Source: Arachnopeziza araneosa
Taxonomy: Eukaryota > Ascomycota > Leotiomycetes > Helotiales > Arachnopezizaceae
Length of the DNA stretch: 64,000 nt
Direction: 5' to 3'
NCBI GenBank assembly: GCA_003988855.1
Contig: QYAI01000079.1
Location: forward strand, 62,001-126,000
Shown here: in pieces, positions 56,950-64,000 of the stretch
Numbering within the stretch: the stretch's first letter is position 1
Layout: each line of letters begins with the position of its first letter
The notes under the pieces: generated by a model
The model's input: only the letters and a program-made list of their open reading frames with translations
What the model was told of the DNA's origin: nothing
Databases searched by the model: none
Program-made: the position numbers and the translations under genes

Positions 56950-57175
56950 GCTGCGAAGTGCAACAAAAACTACAAGTGAAGAAAGACGAATATTAGAGAG
57001 CTGTGTTTGAAGTCTCCTTTCCTTCCTCATAAGTCTTGCCCCGAGCCTTGTAAGCTAACCTACTAACTTAATACTTAATACGTGCTAGAATATTATTTTT
57101 AACATTCTTATTGTCAAATATTAAAACCGACATTCAAACTTTTAAAATTGTCGCTTGTTAAAATCGACATATACA
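56950..57175 (-). repeat. Right copy of the 225-bp inverted repeat
   Basis: Reverse complement of the copy at 49.8-50.0 kb. Both copies have the 37-bp units at their outer side and the AGGAGACTTCAAACACAGCTC block at the inner side, so they face each other like terminal inverted repeats. Confidence 0.85.
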
Positions 57176-57611
57176 ACAGTGGGAAGAGAAAGCGTTTGAC
57201 AGTGAAATATAGGCTGTAAATTAGTACTTTTGAAATCTTATATATATGTGTAATAAATGCTTCGCTTACTAACAAAAGGCTTAATCTCATATATAACGTA
57301 TTCGTTAAGTAAGAAAATAAAGACGCGATTACTTTCAATAATGCTAAGCAGAGTGTTATTCCCTGTTTAATCCGACGTCCTACCATTAACGAATTTGAGG
57401 AAACCACTACAACAGACGGCCAGAAGAAGGATATGGCCAGCTCTGAGAAGGTTGAGCGTGCTGACAACCTGCTAAGTAAATCCAATGGTGCTACTATTGG
57501 CAAGGTCAAGGAAAATGCTGCACTGGACGGTCATCAGAAGAAGGACTTTCATAACCCGAACGACATGGTACATCAGTGACCTTAAGCTCTCTACCAGTGA
57601 TAAAGAGTACG
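57176..57611. other. Spacer with a coding-like relic
   Basis: From about 57371 a plus-strand frame reads INEFEETTTTDGQKKDMASS and on to DGHQKKDFHNPNDMVHQ before a stop. It has a protein-like composition but no start and no family that I recognise. It could be the 5' remains of the small gene that follows. Confidence 0.3.
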
Positions 57612-57933
57612 ATGCTGCTAGCTATGCAGCATCCTAGCAAGACTCCTAAAGTAAGTATAGAGAGAATAACGACGCTTTGTAGCAAACTGTCAATTTGATA
57701 GTATTATCCTTAACTTATTTCTTTTTAAATAGCAAGCTAACATTACAAAGGTTCTGAGCTTAGCTAATCTTAGTAAGAGTGTTGAGTCTACTAAAGTTGA
57801 AAGTGCTTCTCGCAAAGGTAGCAGAACCTCGGGTTTGTCTTCTGTTATTGACACTCACACAGAAAATTCAGACACTGATGATGGTGTTAGCCACATCGCC
57901 AGTCGATTCAATCCTATCACTAGAGTGTACTGA
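57612..57933 (+). CDS. Possible small two-exon gene of unknown function
   Basis: ATG at 57612, exon to 57650, intron 57651-57732 with GTAAGT and AAATAG ends and a CTTAACTT branch-like site, exon to the TGA at 57931-57933: 79 residues. The product is polar and Ser/Thr/Asp-rich (LSLANLSKSVESTKVESASR, then DTHTENSDTDDG) without signal peptide or membrane helix. The good splice signals are the main support. It may also be the 3' end of a longer gene whose start has decayed. Confidence 0.3.
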
Positions 57934-58025
57934 AATAAAGTAGATTGGTGCTAATGCCTCGTTTGTCTCACTACTTGAGGTCTAAGTTTATAATTGCTAT
58001 CCCGACGATAACAGAGTTGAAATTT

Positions 58026-59499
58026 CTACGTCGCAGAACCAGAGTGGTGGCAGACTCCAGAAACACATGTATAGTCAGCATTACAGGGAGAAGTAGCACT
58101 GCAATCCCAACCATTGCATCCCCAAGTACAGTCACCACAAAAGCCACCAACACAAGAATAGGCAGACTGGCAAGGAACAGAGCTACTGCAATCCCATCCT
58201 TCACAACTAGAAAGGAAGTTAGTTAGCAATTCTAGATCTTACTTGACGACATAACTTACCCCCAAGTACAGGTGTCTGGGGGGAATCCTCCAGTAGGTGG
58301 CGTGGTACCTGAAGAACCGCCAAAAGCGAAACTCCAATCTTGGACAGTTGTCTGGCTGTTTGCTGCTTGTATAGCGGCTTGGACATTTCCTTTGCCACTG
58401 GTTAGACCGATTTCAAAGCCATCATACCCAGGGTTGGGTGCAGAACAACAGCCACCGTCGCAGCTCTCTGACTGATCAAGACCTGGGATGAACTGCCAGT
58501 AGACCTGAGGATATTATTGTCAGAACTTCTGTCACATCGGAAAGAAAATAAAATCTAAGTGAGAAGATGGGTGGTACTTACGAAGGGTATTTGGGCAGAA
58601 TTGATAGTCGCTGCTTGATCATTGAAGTCATTCTGATCGCTAGTCTGGACACCCCATTCCTCAACATGAGCTAATTTGTTGTTGGCTTTGGCTGTAGAGA
58701 TCCAGTTTGGGAGGGCATTAGACCAGAAGTTATCTGTGCCTACATATGAGTGGATACTCATAATGTCAATACTGGAGCATTGGAGTGCTGTTGTAGCCAT
58801 TAGAGCTCCGGCAGACTCGTCACCACCGACACCTCCAGTAGCAACCTTGATGTTGGAGTTCGTCAAATATCTCTTCATATTTTGGGCACGACTACATAGC
58901 CATCCTGATGGATCGGTATTGACGCCATTCTTGTCATACTGGAATGGTTCATTCTGGATATCAAATGCGAGGATAGCATCAGACCAATTTCCCCATTTTT
59001 GCCCGCTGCTTGGCGATTTGTAGGTTAGAATCGCTTTGATTCGGGCGTCATATTGAGCCTCCGCCTGGCTATTGGTGTAGAATGAAACCCCGTACGTAGT
59101 TGTGTAGATGTCTGAGGGAGGGGGTGGTGAAATTCCAGGTCCGTGGATGAGGTTTCCGTCGTGTGGGGAGATAATGGCCTTCATTCCCTTGGCCTGAATT
59201 TTGGCAAGGACTTTGTCAAGTGCTGCCAAAGTATCCCAGTTGTAGGTTCCTATGGTATCTTCGAAGCTGGATATGCTGTTCGCTATGTTGCTACCCTTTT
59301 GACAGCCTGTAGAGAGTGAGGTCACCCAGATCCTAATGACCTTTGCGCCGTAACTCGCAAGCGTGTTGATATAATAGTCTTGGTCGCTATCGGATAAGCC
59401 GTGTAAGAAGTACAAGCTTGAACCAGAGAAAGAATGGGATGCCATTGTAAGCGTTGAGAGCGCCAATGGAGCCAAAAGTGCTGGCAAGAGTAGCTTCAT
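58026..59499 (-). CDS. Secreted GH5-like hydrolase with C-terminal double cysteine-rich module
   Basis: Exons 59499-58582, 58504-58260 and 58206-58026 give 447 residues. Signal peptide MKLLLPALLAPLALSTLTMA. The TIM-barrel domain (about 22-365) has FSGSSLYFLHGLSDSDQDYY, GAKVIRIWVT, AIISPHDGN, AFDIQNEP with Glu184 as likely acid/base, and HVEEWG with Glu281 as likely nucleophile, then VYWQFIPGLDQSESCDGGCC. This is a fungal GH5-type enzyme; the substrate (mannan, glucan or other) cannot be told. After a Gly/Thr/Pro linker come two modules of about 28 residues: CTWGCEGWDCSSSVPCQSAY to GFCGD, and CTWGCNGWDCSATSPC to SGVC. An intron cuts the first module after CTWG in phase 2. The divergent neighbour at 61-62 kb ends in the same double module. 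Confidence 0.92.
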
Positions 59500-59624
59500 C
59501 TTGTACGATTTGAAGAAGGAATTTGGGAAGATGGATTGGGGTTAAGCGTTGTTGCTGGTCTTGAGAAGAAAAGAGAAGTGCCAGACGATGAGATGACGGG
59601 TTGATTGAAGCTGTATGCTTCTTT

Positions 59625-59632
59625 CTTATATG
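59625..59632 (-). promoter_or_regulatory. Possible TATA box of the GH5-like gene
   Basis: CATATAAG on the minus strand, about 126 bp upstream of the start codon, within a reasonable distance for a short leader. Chance is possible. Confidence 0.35.
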
Positions 59633-59946
59633 CCAAAAGCGTGCTCTGCTCTCTAGTTTGGATTCTACACCTTGGAGGCTCGCCATGCCCCAACCTCGCC
59701 TGGATTTACTCTCGTATTCTTCCCCCATGTTTGACACCAAAATCTGACCATGATAGGCAGGTCAGGACTTGTCAGTGGTATTGGTTATTCCATCCTTCCG
59801 GCCCTATGATATCCGGAGTCGTTGGATGGATGCTTGCCGCTCTTGAGAGATAGTAGGAAAACTGCTCTATTAGGTAGATAGAAGCATCTAGGGCCTATTA
59901 TTTTGAGGCATGCTATAAAGGCTGGCAGGTCTGATTCTGTAGAGAC

Positions 59947-59979
59947 GAGGAGGAGGAGGAGGAGGAGGAGGAGGAGGGG
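59947..59979. repeat. (GGA)n trinucleotide repeat
   Basis: About ten GAG/GGA units in a row, in the middle of the divergent promoter region. Confidence 0.95.
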
Positions 59980-60976
59980 ATTGGGCTGAGCTCGGCCCCC
60001 AATTCTAGAAGGAGCGACGGCGCGCTAGAACTTCCGACGATTGCATAAACGAGCCACCATCCCAGGATCCAAGCCGCACCATAGTGGAAATGAACGGCCC
60101 GGATCAGACGATGCTGACCGTAAGCGCCCGTAAAAGCTTATTACAGCCTTGTCAACGCATCTCGGCCGGCAGTCTTGAAGTGGAAGTTTATCTCATCTCT
60201 AATCGTCGTTGCAGATCTCGGGAATACCGTTCGGGGTGGGCATGTCTATTCCCGGGTCCAAGAAAGGGCATTGTTATTCTTAGTCGATAGGATAAACGGT
60301 TGGCTGAGAATCTTGCATCCAATCGTCTAGCCAAGTTAGTTGTTACTCGACAGTATACGCAGCAGTTGGACGGAATCGAATAAGATGCCCACACCATACC
60401 AACCTGAGGTTTCGACGCTGCTCAAGCAAATGAGTTCCTCCTCTGATAACCAGTTCACTGGCAGAATCCATCTACCCCCCCCGCCGATTTTAAACAGAGA
60501 ATCCCATGTGTCGTGAAACAGCATTCCGTCTGATATCCGAAGATCAAGTTGTCAACTCTAATCTGGTTTGCTGAAGCAGGCCCTAGCCTCTACTATCTTA
60601 TTCAGGGGCTGAGGCGGAAGCACAGATTCCGTCAGCACTGTTCGTATTCCACCCCCTAAGCATCAACTCAATACTTTATCACCAGGAAGAATGTGCCTGT
60701 GTCGACAGCTTCTAATTTAGTAGATGGTATGCGGGAATTATGCTGATTATCACGTACCATACGAGGTGTCAATAAAAAAGGTCCGAATTACACTGGTGAA
60801 AAACTTGATATCTCGCAGCGACTGACTAGGGTTGATACAGAAGTAAAGCAGTTTGGTTAAGATCAGTCTACATAAGACAATCTTCCTGCTATCAGAAATC
60901 CAGACATTTTACTGCGATTCCAATCAGTCATCAATATTCTTGCATCTATCTTCTGTTCACTCTCTTTGCTGTCAAA

Positions 60977-62237
60977 ATGCTTTCCAAGCAGGCAGGTTTT
61001 ATCTCTCTCCGAGTTAATCTCTCAATTTAACGTGCTATCAAGGTTATTACCATCACTGGTCTTATAGGAGCAGCAGTTGCAGTGCCAGCTGAAATTCTGG
61101 TCAGCAATCCAGGAAGCCAGCAAGTCACTAACAGCGCAGCCTTCACAAGCGGCGCAGGCAACAAGGACAACGCCAAAACCTCCGATGGTATTGGAAGCGG
61201 AAAAGACGTCTACAACTGCTACTATGGAGGCTGGCAAAACTTTCCCGCCAGTTCCAGCTGGGCGTCGTTTGATGACATGTGGACAAATGCACAGAACGAG
61301 CTGAAAGAATCGTGCCAGGATACCGACTCTACAGGCCCCGGAGATAGTGCTACTCAGATCCAAGATATTTACAACTCTATTCAACAAGTTGCTGAATCGT
61401 CTCTTGTGGATCATCGATTTATTCTAGCTACAATCATGCAAGAAGTATATCATCGCTATCCAACTGAAGCCTTTGCTTACCATCTGAAGTCTAGCGGTTG
61501 TGTCAACATTAATACAAGCTCCAATCCTGACGATACTCAACCTGATAACCCGTAAGCTCTCTCTCCACACATAATACACGGAGACTAAAAACTACGAAAG
61601 TGGTCTCATGCAGTCCGTCGGTGGCTCAGCTTTTGTTGGAAATAAAGCCAGTGCTTCCGCTCAGGCAAGCCCCCAAGACACGAGTGCAATACTCAAACTA
61701 AGTTCCAAACCAGGCAGCTAGTATAACGCAAATGATCATTGATGGCACACAAGGAACTAGCAAAGGAGATGGTCTTGTCCAGTGTATCAATCAATACGGC
61801 AACATCTACGAAGCAGCTCGCTGTTACAATTCTGGACAGGTTGATGCAAGCAATCTCAATAACGGCGAAGGCGCAACAGCATCCTATGTGAACGATATTG
61901 GAAATAGAATGACCGGCTGGTTGTACGCCAATGGTGGAAACAGTGCGTTCAAGTCTTGCACTGGATCTTCCTATCCTAAAGATACTTGTACCTGGGGGTA
62001 AGTATAGCTTCCCTGAATTTAAAAGATAGATATGGCTGACTTTGTGGCCATAGGTGTGAGGGTTGGAGTTGCAGTGCTTCTGCTCCTTGCCAGTCGGCTT
62101 ACTCATGCGAATCTGGAGTCTGCGCTGACTGTACTTGGGGTTGTGGTGGCTGGGACTGCTCTGCCAGTAGTCCGTGCAATGCTGATTATTCTTGTGTGCA
62201 AGGCGTTTGTCACCATGCAGGCTCAGCTACGAAGTAA
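60977..62237 (+). CDS. Secreted SLT/lysozyme-like protein with C-terminal double cysteine-rich module
   Basis: Exons 60977-60991, 61043-61444, 61490-61551, 61601-61664, 61714-61997 and 62054-62237 give 336 residues. The signal peptide MLSKQVITITGLIGAAVAVPAE forms across the first splice. The lysozyme-like domain shows VDHRFILATIMQE (Glu139 the likely catalytic acid), SSGCVNINTSSNPDD, NPGLMQSVGGSAF, SITQMIIDGTQGT, GDGLVQCINQYGNIYEAARC, YNSG and GNRMTGWLYANGG, the order of fungal proteins with a transglycosylase SLT fold. It should act on glycan chains such as bacterial wall or chitin-like polymers. Two introns (60992 and 61665) start with GC instead of GT; both keep the expected frame. The 45-nt intron 61445-61489 is a multiple of three and would read through. 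From about residue 272 two modules follow: CTWGCEGWSCSASAPC to SGVCAD and CTWGCGGWDCSASSPC to QGVC. Confidence 0.88.
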
Positions 62238-62803
62238 TTTGTGGCAAACCTAAGGACTTCTGAAGCCGGAAGTCTATAATTGGCAAGATGAGATGGTAGT
62301 TGATGAGAGGTTGTTTTCAATTAGAATATTTAGGTACACTTTTGGCAGGTTATTTTTAAATTGATTCAAACTGGACCCAACTTAACCTGTGCTACGGAGG
62401 TTCCCTGCCACAAATCACCGTCCTACAGGGCTTTGACCACTAAAGACGTTACGGTGCCCTATCTTCCTCACTCGCTTATTTTTAGCGCCTTGAACACGCT
62501 ACTGTAAGCTTAAAAAAGATAATTACAGGCTTTGTTTTAGTAGAGTGCCCTGAAATTACAGCGAATTAAAATTTGATGGCCTGCTGTAGGACGCCTTCAA
62601 GGCCTCTTTAGTGTGTCCAGGGGGCAGGGAGGGTCTGACATCCTGTAGGACAGTGATATTCGGCGGAACCTCCGTATCTTGCTCCTAGATTCATCTCAAG
62701 ACGCAAGTGTCTCCTTACCAGCTACGCCCCTCAACAATAAAAACTATTCCCTGTGCACTCAACTCGTTGCGTGTATACCAATGAGTTGATGATTATTTCA
62801 TCA
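62238..62803. other. Intergenic, no gene seen
   Basis: 3' flank of the SLT-like gene. Nothing recognised. Confidence 0.45.
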
Positions 62804-63452
62804 TTATGATTGAGTAGATGAAAACATTGGAGACAGAAATTGTGGGCCTTTCAGTCTCCCTGAAATAAACCCTGGCCTAGGGTATGTTGGGACCTGCACT
62901 AAACATCCGTATCTTTGAACAAGGATCCTCCCAGTCAAGACGAGCATCAAATAGGGTTTCAAAGGCCCCGATCCATTCAAGCCGAAGGGATAGGGAATCC
63001 AGTCGCCGAGCCTCCGCGTTAAACCAATTTCTTGCACGGCCTGCGCTCCTTTTTTCCGCAGCATGACGGCTATCTTGTTGCGTCCTTCCACGAATCTTCT
63101 CACTACCTCCTGAGTCGGGCCACCTTCAATGGCTCTAAAGTGTGGTGGCGGGTAATTGAATGTCGCATCCAATGGCGTCCCATCGGGTGCTCTCGCGTTT
63201 ATATTCGCACCTGCCTCAATGAACAATTCAGCACATTCGTAATTCCCCATGAAAGCCGCAAGATGGAGAGGCGTAGCTTCAAGATAATTCTTAGCATCTA
63301 TTTGCTCGGGGTCACTAAGTTTACTGAGAAGAAACTCGAGAACAGGGCGTCTACTGAGATTCCCAAATGTGATCTGTGCAAATGGCAGGCCTTCAACTGC
63401 AATATGAAGAGCTGTTGTTTGGTTAAACAAGAGGATATTGGAAAAGTCCGTA
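62804..63452 (-). pseudogene. Ankyrin-repeat protein fragment
   Basis: The minus-strand frame from about 63452 to the stop at 62804 holds at least two ankyrin repeats: TTALHIAVEGLPFAQITFGN, and NYLEATPLHLAAFMGNYECAELFIEAGANINARAPDG (split here for length: TPLHLAAFMGNYECAELF and EAGANINARAPDGTPLD). The C-terminal part GDWIPYPFGLNGSGPLKPYL is not repeat. No start codon in a good context and no N-terminal domain are seen; upstream the antisense of the kinase-like fragment begins. So it is a 3' fragment of a longer gene, perhaps HeLo- or NACHT-ankyrin type. If introns lead further upstream it could still be a real 3' end, which is why the call stays modest. Confidence 0.6.
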
Positions 63453-63453
63453 G

Positions 63454-63981
63454 CACTTGAGGGTATGGTACGGCACAGACTATGGTCTTGTCTTTAATTG
63501 CCCAACACCAGTTTCAGGAAGGAGTGTCGAGTATGTTACCCTTGAGTAACTCCTTATGGCCCGAGATAAAGACAACATACAGCCACTTGGCCGAAGGTTC
63601 AAGCTCGCTCAAGCCTTGGCAAGGTCTCTCATGTTTCTACACGCTTCTGGTTGGTATCACAAGAACCTCCGTCCTGACGGAATCATCTTCCAGAAGGTTG
63701 GCGACTCTGAAGTCGATATCACGGAGCCGAGGATTATGGGGTTTGAGTACGCCCGCCCAAATAAGGAAAACGAATTGTCGCTTGACAACAAGGGTTATTC
63801 AGATTTTGATCTCTATATCCATCCTGAGAGACAAATTGGCGATCCTCCTCGATTTCGAGCTATCCACGACTATTTCTCGTTAACGATGTGCCTAATTGCA
63901 ATTGGGTGGTGGAGACTAATAAGCTCCGGAGAACAAAGGTTCAGAAAGAAATTCAAATCAGACGCAACAAGTTTCGAATGA
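63454..63981 (+). pseudogene. Broken HeLo-type kinase-like gene fragment
   Basis: A frame open from 63454 reads WYGTDYGLVFNCPTP and EYVTLE, stops at TAA 63547-63549, and continues in the same frame with LLMARDKDNIQPLGRRFKLA, ARSLMFLHASGWYHKNLRPD, PRIMGFEYARPN and IHDYFSLTMCLIAIGWWRLI up to the TGA at 63979-63981. This is the C-terminal pseudokinase-like domain found behind prion-inhibition (HeLo) domains in fungi. The N-terminal half is missing and the frame also ends before the usual C-terminal helices. DYFSL for the expected D-x-YSLG is another change. So the gene has at least one nonsense mutation and a truncation. Confidence 0.75.
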
Positions 63982-64000
63982 CAGACGTTCATGCATACAG

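Larger units (their letters stand above)
59500..60976. promoter_or_regulatory. Divergent upstream region of the two module-bearing genes
   Basis: 1.48 kb between the start codons of the GH5-like and SLT-like genes; both promoters lie here, which allows joint control. It holds a (GGA)n tract and no convincing gene. Small frames at 60084-60290 and 60188-60397 overlap each other in antisense. Confidence 0.5.

Noticed and set aside
1..64000. tRNA, rRNA and CRISPR arrays
   Set aside because: Looked for tRNA arm motifs and regular spacer arrays by eye; none found. A tRNAscan run would be decisive.

Overview
The window is nuclear DNA of a filamentous ascomycete (Pezizomycotina). The genes are split by many short introns of about 38-110 nt with GT-AG ends and CTAAC-like branch sites. 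The families are typical of filamentous ascomycetes: CFEM proteins and a CFEM receptor, HET-domain proteins, a Zn2Cys6 regulator, DUF1996, DUF7730, BTB-only proteins, secreted GH5 enzymes and a HeLo-like N-terminal protein. A member of the Leotiomycetes is my best guess, but that is an impression and not a proof. I found no tRNA, rRNA or CRISPR.

Left part (1-22 kb), mostly ordinary chromosome: the 3' end of a HeLo-like gene; a four-exon GH5 endoglucanase; a CFEM seven-helix receptor divergent from a TRAPPC12-like gene; galactokinase (GAL1) divergent from acetolactate synthase (ILV2); two CFEM surface proteins in tandem; a gene-poor 2.1 kb; and a dynamin/Mx-like GTPase.

Middle part (22-36 kb), accessory in character: an intact HET gene, a Zn2Cys6 regulator, a second HET gene broken by one in-frame stop, a 616-bp element with 25-bp terminal inverted repeats, the relic of a UPF1-like helicase gene, a 37-bp tandem repeat and an intact APC-family permease.

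Third part (36-49 kb): a BTB protein, a DUF7730 protein, a two-domain fasciclin GPI protein, a cysteine-rich single-pass surface protein, a degenerate array with about 165-bp spacing, a GT31 glycosyltransferase divergent from a RING-CH membrane E3 ligase.

Right part (49-64 kb), the most rearranged: about 225-bp repeats in inverted orientation bound a 7.4-kb block holding one BTB gene with an unresolved 5' end, a broken paralogue and an intact DUF1996 gene, with a BTB relic just outside. After it comes a divergent pair of secreted enzymes, a GH5 hydrolase and an SLT/lysozyme-like protein. They are unrelated in their catalytic domains but end in the same double cysteine-rich module, interrupted by an intron at the same codon and phase. 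This pair is the most interesting observation here. The window ends in an ankyrin fragment and a broken HeLo-type kinase-like gene.

Working together: the surface/CFEM, GH5, SLT, fasciclin and DUF1996 proteins make up an outer-surface and secreted set. The HeLo-like, HET, kinase-like, ankyrin, BTB and dynamin-like genes resemble the fast-evolving non-self recognition repertoire of fungi, and several of them are broken. Exon borders were derived by reading splice sites and keeping the frame; spans run from start to stop codon with exons named in the evidence.
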